Part shown: positions 10,336 to 19,416 of the stretch, in pieces
How the letters are laid out: each line of letters starts with the position of its first letter
How positions within the stretch are numbered: position 1 is the first letter of the stretch
NCBI RefSeq assembly: GCF_002865645.1
Contig: NW_020194517.1
Location: forward strand, 806,001-870,000
Length of the DNA: 64,000 nucleotides
Direction: 5' to 3'
From: Hyaloscypha bicolor E
Taxonomy: Eukaryota > Ascomycota > Leotiomycetes > Helotiales > Hyaloscyphaceae
Translations under genes and position numbers: made by a program
The notes under the pieces: model-generated
Seen by the model: only the letters and a program-made list of their open reading frames with translations
What the model was told of the DNA's origin: nothing
Database searches by the model: none

Positions 10336-10906
10336 GCCTCAACCCTACTCTCAAATCGTATGGGTGGACCGACCGGCAAGGTTTGTCTTATTCCTGGAGT
10401 AGTCTCCCAACATTTGCCAAAGGAGAAAGGATGGCCTTCAATCTTATCGGACGACGAGTTTGTGTTCTGTCACTGCACTCTAGCCTAAGAAAGTATCTCT
10501 GTCGATAAGGATGCTCTCAAGATCTGGGGGATAACCAGCTGGGAACACGCGTGCTATTACCCAAGCTACTTCGAAAGTCCTTGCTATCGAAGCTCTAAAG
10601 GGTGGCAAGTAAGCTATCTCCGAATACCTTAGAGACGGTATCCTTTTTAAGGGAATCATCGACCGGGAATACGCCAGGTACTACCTACGCTACTTCGAAC
10701 CCGCTCCTATCGAAGCTCAGCATCGCCCGACTACCTTGAAGATGATATCCGCCCTCGCGGTGGACATAAAAAGCGACACCAATTTCCATTGTACCAGGTC
10801 AAATTTGGACAAAAATCTGGATTTGAGAAGAGAAGTGTTGAATTTTCGACAGCTTTCGAGACATTCGACATGCCCTGGAATATACGAGAGCTTCGAAGAA
10901 CATTGA
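10336..10906 (+). pseudogene. Aminoglycoside phosphotransferase-like (APH) pseudogene
   Basis: A plus-strand frame reads SNRMGGPTGK, then SDDEFVFCHCTLA, a stop (TAA 10486-10488), then ISVDKDALKIWGITSWEHA and YYPSYFE. This parallels the order of the APH/choline-kinase-like fold: a GGP(S/T)G loop, the HGDL catalytic loop, then the (I)DWE-A-YP metal/active-site strand. Here HGD has become HCT and the DWE aspartate is Ser. After a second stop (TAG 10630-10632) and a frameshift, a second copy of the last motif appears as GIIDREYARYYLRYFE (about 10652-10700). The sequence therefore holds an eroded gene with a duplicated 3' segment. No start codon, splice structure or complete kinase core remains. 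Confidence 0.6.
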
Positions 10907-11245
10907 AAGGGGTAACAGCCGAATTGCCCATCGAACCTAGTAATCTTACATTTAGTGCCGCTTCTTAAAGTGTGAGCAGAGGCTAGTGGGCCGTTTTTAG
11001 AGTATATCACATTTTCATCATATCTTTTCAAATGAACAACTTCGATTCAGTACAATTATGATACAGAAAGACTATCGCTGACTATAGGTCAGCCGTGAAT
11101 AGTGTAATGATACTCGATAACCAAAGAATACCCATTGGACGTCTCAACCTCGGACGACTAGCGATTCACTCATCCCTTTAAACACCTCCTCTCATTCTCA
11201 TCTCAGTTTCTCTACATTTCCAATATTCACGGCGCCCTGCGAACT
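10907..11245. other. Intergenic region, no gene seen
   Basis: 339 bp between the APH relic and the stop codon of the next minus-strand gene. Nothing recognisable. Confidence 0.55.
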
Positions 11246-13402
11246 TTAGGAAATGTTTCGAGAAGTTTTCAACTCAATGTCCGAGCTCTTGTCAGAGCAA
11301 CGCCCATTAGCCCTCTGCAGAACACGTTTGGAAAAGCTCTCCAACGCTTTTTGCTCCTTGAGCTTGTACAGCATGATCTCCAACTTTTGCTGGATCTCAG
11401 TCGCCTTGATTTTGTGAGCAGGAACAAGTGGAGCCTCCTTCTCCCTTTGTTGAAAAAGAAGCATTTCAAGTTTTTGCTGAACTTCCGCCGCACGCTTGAA
11501 TGGGTTGCCCTCACCAGACTTTCCTTCAAATTTCGGGCATTTCGTTTGCTCTACTTGTGCGTCAGACTTTTGATTCTCCTTCTGCTCAAATATCGCATCC
11601 TTAGGTTTACGCTGTCCAGTCATCGGATATTTCTTCACGAAATTCTCCAGAATTTGGGCACCCCAAGCTGGAGCGAGAGCTTTCGCTTCACGATGTCCAT
11701 CTTCGATGGGCTCCGAAGTCTCTTCGAATAGACAGATAAGATCCTGAGTGGCCATTGCACGGTACGACTGTTTTGAGACGTTACCAGACCTTGAAAGTCG
11801 TACACGAGAAGCATCTTCAAGAGCCTGAATCTTAGGCGTTTGAACAATTGGCAATGTTAGCTCCATGTCATAAAACGGAAGTGTGTAAGTCATGGGGATT
11901 GGATCCGGTTTGAAGGCGATGTACGGCGCATTCAGAGAACTCTTCGTCTCCGTTGGAGTCAGTGGAATGATTGGGTTTTGGCTGACAGGTACCAGAGGAA
12001 TGAAGTTATTCGCCCTGCAAAATTCATGGAAATCATCGACCTCTTGATCGATAATCGTTGGAGGCAGTCGACAGGTATCAATCCAGATAGGATCTTGCTC
12101 GCGGAAAGCGGGCGTCCGAGGTGGTGGTGGTGGTGGTGGGGGGGCGCCCGGCGGCGGAGGAGTGCGAGAGGCTTCACATCTCGGGCAGTCCAACGCCATT
12201 TCATAACCACAGAACCAACATTGGATGATTTTAGCTGCTGGACCAAGTTCGCTCTTGTCGTTCTTCTGTGTCTCACCAATACGGGCTCGCCTTCGTGTGA
12301 CACCTAAGAAAAATGGCTCTTGCTGACTATCTTCCATAGACTCACCAGAAGAGCGCTCTCGGAAGGCCGGTGCCCGAGGGTTTAGTCCTTTCCCTGGAAT
12401 AGCATTTGAACCCGTGTGGGGCTCCTTTGCCTCTTCCTCGGAGGCCTGTGTAGGCTTGGTAGCTTGGTCCTCATCACTGTCCAAGTTTTTCAAGGTTTCT
12501 AAAAACTCTCGGATTGCCTTTCGATCAACTTTCTTCAAGCCACAAGCTATGACAGCTGGATCCCATTTGACGGACTTGATGGAACTCTGACTTGTGGACT
12601 GCTGAAGTTGTCGGCTATGATTCATCTTTGATCTAGACTTTGGTACATCTTCTTCCCCGTTTGATTCTCCGTCAGCATGGCCTGGGGATTCGGGCTCAAT
12701 TTCTCTTGCAATCCTGTCAGCCACAGCCGCTTTTTGCTCGTATTGGGGGTGGTTCCTATTGAGGAGCATTGTGTAGATATTCTCATCATAGTCAGTCTTC
12801 AATCCGAAGAGGCGTTCGTTCTCAGCAAATTGGTCCCAGGCCCCTCCTTGTGAATCTGGCTGTACTCTAACTCCAAGAGAAGGTTTGTTGATCGTGTTCG
12901 GACTAGGGGGTACTGCTACTTGAGGCACGGTTTGTTCGTCATCGGATGTATCTGGATCAATGCGGACAGCAAGGGATGCCTTCCGTATGTCATATCCCCA
13001 GGTAAGGTCCGACTCAGCTTTGGGAGGAATGGGAGGCTTTCTCGGTTCTGTTTTTGGATAAGGAGATGGCGGTATAGCTTTCAATGTTGGAGCCTGCTGG
13101 GTGTTTTGTGGACAGGAAAATTCTTCTTGAGTTAGAAGCTTTCCGCGAATTGGAAGCTTCCTGGGTAATATGCGAGCGCTACGTTTAGCTGCTGATGCCT
13201 TGGTGCTTGTCGGAGACGGCGAAGTTCCGCCGTTCCAAGGAGGCCTAGTTGTAGCGGCAGATTTGATACTTCGGAAAGTGACTCGAGTAGATTTGTAGGA
13301 ATTGGACTTGACTAGCAGACGATTCCGTTGTGCCTGGTCTTTCGTATCATTGTCCTGCCCGGTGTCGTTGGTGTTGCCTTTCTTCTCACCTCTGCCGGAC
13401 AT
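11246..13402 (-). CDS. Hypothetical protein with a CxxC-CxxC zinc ribbon and poly-proline run
   Basis: Single exon of 718 aa from ATG 13402. The N-terminal third is basic and Ser/Thr/Pro-rich. The middle is acidic with polar repeats. Around residue 405 there is a compact Cys motif, CWFCGYEMALDCPRC (C-x2-C-x7-C-x2-C), consistent with a small zinc ribbon, immediately followed by a run of prolines encoded by GGT/GGC-type repeats on the opposite strand near 12120-12160. The C-terminus contains two similar amphipathic helices, AAEVQQKLEMLLFQQ and ATEIQQKLEIMLYKL, probably a tandemly duplicated coiled-coil element. No enzyme domain, signal peptide or membrane segment is visible. Unknown function; a nuclear or cytoskeletal adaptor role would be a guess. 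Confidence 0.75.
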   Translation of the reverse strand: MSGRGEKKGNTNDTGQDNDTKDQAQRNRLLVKSNSYKSTRVTFRSIKSAATTRPPWNGGTSPSPTSTKASAAKRSARILPRKLPIRGKLLTQEEFSCPQNTQQAPTLKAIPPSPYPKTEPRKPPIPPKAESDLTWGYDIRKASLAVRIDPDTSDDEQTVPQVAVPPSPNTINKPSLGVRVQPDSQGGAWDQFAENERLFGLKTDYDENIYTMLLNRNHPQYEQKAAVADRIAREIEPESPGHADGESNGEEDVPKSRSKMNHSRQLQQSTSQSSIKSVKWDPAVIACGLKKVDRKAIREFLETLKNLDSDEDQATKPTQASEEEAKEPHTGSNAIPGKGLNPRAPAFRERSSGESMEDSQQEPFFLGVTRRRARIGETQKNDKSELGPAAKIIQCWFCGYEMALDCPRCEASRTPPPPGAPPPPPPPPRTPAFREQDPIWIDTCRLPPTIIDQEVDDFHEFCRANNFIPLVPVSQNPIIPLTPTETKSSLNAPYIAFKPDPIPMTYTLPFYDMELTLPIVQTPKIQALEDASRVRLSRSGNVSKQSYRAMATQDLICLFEETSEPIEDGHREAKALAPAWGAQILENFVKKYPMTGQRKPKDAIFEQKENQKSDAQVEQTKCPKFEGKSGEGNPFKRAAEVQQKLEMLLFQQREKEAPLVPAHKIKATEIQQKLEIMLYKLKEQKALESFSKRVLQRANGRCSDKSSDIELKTSRNIS

Positions 13403-13980
13403 CTTGCTAGATATTCAACGGCTCCGGGCCGTACTCATGCAACCAGTTGAAAACCCACACCCAGGGGTAGCCTGGTCAGACCTTGTAGATACTGTCCTCT
13501 AGCATCCAAAGCGGTAGTTTGACTAGCTCCGGCCCTGGTTGTTATCGCCAGCAGAAATTCCCCCAATTTGCTGATGTGCGGATTTTGAAGAACATAAATG
13601 TAGTGGGTGAGAATGAAGGAGGCTTCTCCAAAATGAAAAATGGCTAACTCTGATCTTCAGATAAGCAGTGGATAGCAATGCACGAAGGTGTGTGGTGCTC
13701 TGTGCCGAGCGGTGATGATGTTGCAGAGAGGACAATTTTTGGGAGCAAATTCTAGAGTTGTACCGAAAGTTCAGGAAGGAAGTAATGGGATTACAAGATG
13801 AAGGAAAGGGCGATCTCATCCTTGACTTCCTAAGCGAGAGGAAAGGGGAAAGAACGAAAGGACCAGGAATCACGTAGTTTGCATCGGTTGATAAGCACGA
13901 TTTGGATATGGGCTTCCACTGCAAAGTTACTCCAAAGAATGCACCCCGAAAGAAAGATCGGAACTCGAAAATCCATCAAA
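13403..13980. other. Intergenic region, no gene seen
   Basis: 578 bp of promoter for the zinc-ribbon gene and 3' flank of AIM24. Overlapping short frames do not look coding. Confidence 0.55.
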
Positions 13981-15417
13981 TCAAACTGCAGCTGCATGTC
14001 CACTCATCCATTGTCCAAAGGCAGTCTACAGGTAAGTCAGTTCATATTCAGCATCTATTTTGGGAAAGCAGGCTTACCGGATTTCTCGTTTGCATGAACA
14101 CAGCCCCTGGACCAGTGAATTTACACACCAGTCCTTCACCTGAAGACAGACCTGAGATAATACCTCCTGAAGCAACTCTCTCGAGGATATATTTCGTGTT
14201 CCAAGCGACAAGATGGCCATTGTCAACGATGTATCTCTCTCCTTCTGCTAGCTATTCTCTCATCAGTACAATTCACACAAAATCTAGAGGAAGAAGCGAT
14301 CAAGTGGCTCACATCTTTCCGAATGATTGCACCCAAACTGCTAATCCACAGTAACCCATTCCCACTCATCTTATAAACGAATAACCCCTCCCCGGAAAAC
14401 ATAGCTTTTCCAATTCCTTGCCTCTTGTACTCCTTCACAATCCCCTGCGTACAAGCCAAGAAGGCATCTCTTCCCACACTCCACTGATCATCTCCGGACA
14501 ACTTGATATTTGTGATATCTCCAAGGGAAGCCGGAGCTAGGAGTAATTCCCCAGGTCCCGTGAAGGTAGAATGTGCCATTTCCCCACCGGCGATCAGTTT
14601 CTTCATGGAGAATTTGATGGTTCCTTTCAACGTTACGGTGGGCGACATGGCAATCATTGCACCTGTGCACGTCGTCAGTTTGTCATACTCAATCCATCCC
14701 AAAGCACTCATTGGAGGGGGAGAACCGGGAAAATTACGTACCCGGCTTCACAGTTAATGGACAGCCCATAGCAAGTTGGAAAGTCACAATAGTATTCGTG
14801 TCCCGATGACTGATTCTATAACTGCCTCCATTGAACGTTCCTACATCATCCTGCGTCGTACTTGCGCCGACAAAATGTCCGGCCGGTGGAGCACCATGAT
14901 CGAGATTAAAGGTCTTGCTAGTGTTGAGGCCAGGTTTCTCGACAGGATAGTCTTCCTCGTGTTGTCCTACATATCCACCGGATGGAGGCGGCTGTTCATA
15001 AATCGGAGTTGGGGCAGGTTGTTGCTGGACTGGTTGCTGGTAGGATGTGCGGTGCGAGAAATTTGGGGTTTGGTAGTGTTGCTGGACTTGTGGAGGAGTT
15101 GGCTGCGGCACTGAAGGTTGGGGATACTGTTGCTGCACAGGAGGTGTAGCTTGTGGTGGTGGTGGAGGGTAGGATCCGCCCTGCGGGGGAGTAGCCTGTT
15201 GAGGGGGTGGAGGATAGTAAGAAGGGTGTGAGGTCTGAGTTGGGGGAGGGGAAGATGGAGGAGGAGCATATTGCTGCTGCGCTGTAGAGGGATTGAGCCA
15301 AGGTAACCATGCAGTCTTTGAGGAATCCTCACCTCCGTTCCCTCCTGGAGGAGCTTTTTGGAGTCAGCAAGCTGCTCATCTAGCGAGACTGAATAACTTA
15401 CGTGGATAATATGACAT
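13981..15417 (-). CDS. AIM24: Altered inheritance of mitochondria protein 24-like (AIM24 family)
   Basis: Five exons, 15417..15402, 15353..14742, 14662..14313, 14251..14078 and 14025..13981, encode about 398 aa. The first exon is only 16 nt (MSYYP plus one base). It joins a Pro/Gln-rich lead of about 150 residues. The rest is an AIM24/TRAP-like beta-helical domain: [48 protein letters not shown]-type strands, and [18 protein letters not shown], ending with the [11 protein letters not shown] and [10 protein letters not shown] motifs. In yeast the mitochondrial AIM24 protein supports MICOS and inner-membrane architecture. This version lacks an obvious presequence and has a low-complexity N-terminus, so a cytosolic AIM24-domain paralogue is possible. 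All introns are short with GTRAG/GTACG donors, and phases close exactly. Confidence 0.88.
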
Positions 15418-16265
15418 AGCGACGATATTGAAACTTCAGACAAGCTGTAGATTGCAATATATGAGGCTGCGAAAGCTACTCAATGCTCTGTATCGAGAAA
15501 ACAGCTGTTGCAAACGAGGTTTCTACAGGCAAATTGTCAGCTGCAGCCTCGCAACCCTGCACTGCCGAGATATAAGTCATCTCACCTCAGCTCCAAATAT
15601 CTCTGCAATTGTTGTCCAGTTCGTAAGCTCAATCAATCAGACAAGCATCACCGTCAGTCTGCAAAGTGCGAGAAAAATATGGAAGAGAGAGGGCAAGAAA
15701 GCAGAGCTCAGCTCACCAGCCGAAGGAGGGGACGCGCTGCCAGATTCTTAGCGCGCCCCCTCACTCGTTGGTGGGGGCTGTGTCTATTTCGAGTGCACGA
15801 ATCGCTGGCCATTGGCCAAGATTTGGCACTGAGCAGCTGTCCAATGACCTTGCTTTTGGGGTTGTGCAATGTCCTGATGGGAGGTTCCTAGCCGGGCGCT
15901 TAGAGGTCCCTTGGCGCGGTGCGACACCTAGAGGCCGGGACGGGATGGGGAACTTGAAGAGCGGGAGACGTTCAGTGAAGGGTGTTCATTCATCAACCTT
16001 GACGATTTCGTGGTATTGTACTTTACGGATAAGCCATTTCGTTGTCAGTACTCATATCACTCACTGAATTCCCAGCTCGAAACTGGATCATTTAATTTTC
16101 TGCATAGCTCTTCTATGTATGTACTGGTAATCCTTTTTGCAACACCTGCAACACATGATTTCGCAGGTCTTAAGGATCAACTGCCTCCGGCAATGCTCAA
16201 TATGCATCCACCATCTTGCCTGGAAAGATCTGTAGCGCCCCAATGCAACCGTCCATCCAATTTCT
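15418..16265. other. Intergenic region between AIM24 and eIF2-beta
   Basis: 848 bp containing the AIM24 promoter and the eIF2-beta 3' flank. Three overlapping plus-strand frames of 107-133 codons are biased in composition but show no domain or splice logic. Confidence 0.55.
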
Positions 16266-17415
16266 CTAACCTTGCTGTCTACGTCTCTTTCCAACTTGTG
16301 CAGAGAAACCGGTCTTGATAGCAGTAACACTTCGTCGAGAACCGCAGGAGTTACAGGTAATGAAGTACAATCTGTTCTCTCCCTTGTTGAGTTCCGTATC
16401 TGGAGATCTGCAGGTTTTGCAGGTGACATATTCCACTGATATTACGTTAGTACCTGTTGCCGTATGATAGAGGCCTCGAAACACTCACTGATATATCTCC
16501 TCAACACGTTCTCAATCTGCTTCTGCTGGAATCGACCCTTGATAACCAGACGTCTGCTACCATCAACGGAACCACTCGTACCCAACTCAGCAAACAGATA
16601 TGAAGTGACATGCTCATCAGTTCTCTTCATGCGCTTGCAAATCTCGGCAATGTTGGCGAAAATCGTCTTCTTGTTGCCTTCACGCAGACACTGAGGAGGT
16701 GGGATCTTGTAGCTTCTTGAACCGCTCGATGCATGGTCTGGGTTCTTTTGGGCGAGGAGGGTGAAGAATCGGGAGAGCAGGCTTTCGTAGGGAATCCGTG
16801 TCGTGCAGTCATGTTGCCAGATGCCAGTCCCCTTCTCCATATCACCGTCATCAACGGGTTTCTTTTCAGCTGCAACTGCAGCCTCTCTCTCCTCTTCCTT
16901 GCCTTCGATATCGAGTGCAGCAAGCTTGGCGGCGAATTCATCCTCCGTGCCTTCCTTTGGCTTCTTGCTCTTCTTCTTTTTTTTCATCGAGGAGAGATCC
17001 AGTCCGCCATCCTCAGCAGCCGCCTCGCCTCCCTCAGCTTCTCCATCCTCTGCCTTCGGTGTCTTGCTCTTCTTCTTCTTCTTCATACCCTTCAACATAT
17101 TGGCGACATCGTCATCGTCATCTTTGGTAGGCTCATCATCGAGAGCTTGAATGGGAGGGTCAGTAAAGTCCCCCAAAGCCTGTGATAGTGGCGGCGTACT
17201 TGGTGAGTGTGACATTGCCGTCGTCGAGTTATCGTCGTGGCCGTCCGCTTTCATCGTGACTGCCCCGTTCTCGTCTACGATCGTCGTGCCTTCGCTGAAT
17301 GCTACTGATTTGCGAGCTTTTCGTTCCTGAGGAACGTCCTGTAATATGTGTTACAAATTTGGGCTGTGGAAAGCTGAGGTGGGGTGTGGAAAGGCGAACT
17401 TACGACATCTGCCAT
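16266..17415 (-). CDS. SUI3: Translation initiation factor eIF2 subunit beta
   Basis: Three exons, 17415..17404 (MADV), 17338..16489 and 16435..16266, encode about 343 aa. eIF2-beta is part of the ternary complex with GTP and initiator tRNA and contacts eIF5 and eIF2B. The N-terminal half carries two lysine blocks (MKKKKKSK at two places), the K-boxes that bind eIF5/eIF2B-epsilon; yeast has three. The core includes [20 protein letters not shown] and [20 protein letters not shown]. The C-terminal zinc finger is CKTC, then CNSC, ending ...[18 protein letters not shown]. The first exon is 12 nt and the first intron 65 nt, with a GTAAGT donor. The gene is divergent from MIM2, sharing a 356-bp promoter with a central TCACGTGA. 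Confidence 0.95.
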
Positions 17416-17585
17416 GATTGCGGTTGGTTTCGACTGGAGATACTCCTCTGATGGTATCAAGAGATTTGAAATGTTCACGTAGTAAGAAGACAAAACTTCG
17501 AATGTGAAGTTCGTGGTTGTCTTTAGTTGAAGGAGCCTTGTAGTCCCCCGCACATTTTTGTAAAATCAAAGAGTCACACACACGT

Positions 17586-17591
17586 CACGTG
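17586..17591. promoter_or_regulatory. Central TCACGTGAT element in the eIF2-beta/MIM2 divergent promoter
   Basis: TCACGTGA is palindromic and sits 171 bp from the eIF2-beta ATG and 181 bp from the MIM2 ATG, i.e. midway. It matches the RTCACGTG CBF1-type consensus and could serve both genes. No other strong element was noticed in the 356 bp. Confidence 0.5.
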
Positions 17592-17771
17592 ATCCTTACG
17601 GCTTTGCCTGATATTTAGCTCATTCGAGATGCATCCCGAATGAACGTGAATCTACCAGCACATCCTCATTCGATCCCGGAGCGCCTCTGGAACACTCAAT
17701 GCATCGGCGTAGCCGGCGGTAGCGCTTCCTGTGCTCTCCCATTGACTGATTCCGGTTGATACCGCTTCAAA

Positions 17772-18164
17772 ATGTCTACCTCAGACTCCTACATCATCCA
17801 CGATGCCTCCCCGGAATCATCCAACGACCAAGACGAGGTCGATTCCCTGCCGTCCTCGATAGACAGCAGTGACCTGGACTCAGAGGAGGAATCAGATGCG
17901 CAAAGAGAGTGGGAAGCTAGTCTGCAGCAGCTGGAATTGGTCTTGACGATGGTCATTGTGCCGTATGCTGGGAAATACTTGGGCCGGAAGTTTGCATATT
18001 GGAGTCAGTTCCTCTCGCATATTTGCATGCAGTTCGTTCGCTAACCCGCTTGGTTTATAGGCTGGGCAAAGTATATGAAATGGATGTATCCGGTCGAAGT
18101 CCGATTTACAAATGAGACTGCCTTCAAGGCTGCCGGAGCTGTGGAAGCCGCGGCTACGTTGTGA
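17772..18164 (+). CDS. MIM2: Mitochondrial outer-membrane import protein MIM2
   Basis: Two exons, 17772..18003 and 18061..18164, give 111 aa. MIM2 works with MIM1 in the outer-membrane complex that inserts alpha-helical proteins and helps TOM assembly. The N-terminus is acidic and Ser-rich. It is followed by QREWEASLQQLELVLTMV and IVPYAGKYLGRKFAYW, the conserved amphipathic region and single membrane helix. Then WAKYMKWMYPVEV, where the splice junction (TGG-A/GC-TGG) restores YWSWAKYM. Length and layout match fungal MIM2. The intron is 57 bp with a GTCAGT donor. The stop TGA at 18162-18164 follows AAAATL. The gene is divergent from eIF2-beta. Confidence 0.88.
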
Positions 18165-18863
18165 TGAAGATGAACACGATAGCGTTGCATAATACTAGAT
18201 GCCGGTTTATAAGGGATTTCAGAGATGGCATGGGACATGGCGTTATTGGTGTAAAGTATGAACAGATTGCGCATAGATTCATGCCTCTGAGCACGTACAT
18301 AGGAATGAACACAGCTCGTCCGAAGCTTCACCGGGAAAGGGCAATGTGTTTTGGCATGACCTGAAGAACTCTTACCATCGAGATTTTATTCAAACATTCT
18401 GATAATTGAGTAGCCTCATTGCAGAGACCCGTGTCTACAAAGATTGAATGTCACAGGTCTAGGAGCCTTTGAACATCTGGGATGTTGTGGATATTCAGAG
18501 TTCTTCCGTTATTTTTGCTCTGTTATTCAAATCTGCCTCCCCATTTTCATATATACATTAGGTATTCATGTCTCCATAAGCCCTGCCCATCCCTTGTTGC
18601 ATGCCCAGAGTAAATAAAAGTACAGCGTAACGCCATGCCCACCGCAGGTTGCCCCAATCCATCATGAGTCTCGCTCAATGGGTATATACTTTTCCAGTGC
18701 CAGTTCAATGCAGGGCGTGGACCTTCACCTTCCACAGATATTGAGATGCCCGCATCAGACTCCAAGTCCTACTTGAATTGTCAGCTAAAGGCCAGTCACA
18801 ACGCCCGAGCAACAGAATAAGCAGCCAAGTCGCATAACGCAAAGGACTGCTTACCGTATCCAT
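18165..18863. other. Intergenic region between MIM2 and NCE102 (convergent)
   Basis: 699 bp between two convergent genes, expected to hold both 3' ends. Nothing else recognised. Confidence 0.55.
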
Positions 18864-19416
18864 TTAGACCTGGGACATGGGCTGACCTTTGCGTCCTCTC
18901 ATGGACATCGAGCTTCTGCCACCCATGGCGCTAAGGACGAGAGATCCAACGAAAGAAGCGAACAGGAACCAGAAGAATGCGGTGCTGGCTTGGAGTTCGC
19001 GGCATCGCTTTGATGTGTCGTGTGAGCCGTTGGTTAAGCTGTTGGTAGTCGTGTATGACTGCAATTCTGTTAGACATTAAGAGAAAGTCGAGGCATAGAA
19101 TGACACTTACGGTGTTGCCACAGCTATGGACCCCAAGCTTGGCAGCCAAAACCACACCAGCAACGAATGTGAAGACAACGGCGAGCGCATCCAAGGCTAT
19201 CAGGACCTGCAGGATTATGTTCTCCAAATCCGTAAATGCCACCACGAGGCCGATCAGCAGGACTATCCACGAGAAGACTGCGACGAATATTGCGTAATTG
19301 ACGCTTGAAGGGTTTCCAGAAAAGGCCTCCGCGATGACATTGCCGATCAAAGCTGTAATAAGAAGGGTCCAGACAAATTCAGATGCTCGGAAGCCAATTT
19401 GAACGAATTTTGCCAT
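18864..19416 (-). CDS. NCE102: MARVEL-domain eisosome/non-classical export protein (NCE102 family)
   Basis: Two exons, 19416..19111 and 19058..18864, encode 166 aa. Four hydrophobic segments fit a MARVEL four-helix protein: FVWTLLITALIGNVIAEAF, YAIFVAVFSWIVLLIGLVVAF, LIALDALAVVFTFVAGVVLA, and AFFWFLFASFVGSLVLSAM. Between helices 3 and 4 is the loop KLGVHSCGNTSYTTTNSLTNG, closely like NCE102/FHN1, with a conserved Cys. The intron splits this loop in phase 0 (GTAAGT donor, TTGCAG acceptor). Family members organise eisosome/MCC plasma-membrane domains and respond to sphingolipids. The short basic tail RGRKGQPMSQV is cytosolic. Confidence 0.88.

Noticed and set aside
15508..16067. Overlapping plus-strand frames between AIM24 and eIF2-beta
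   Set aside because: Three mutually overlapping frames, none with a signature; probably GC-rich promoter sequence.
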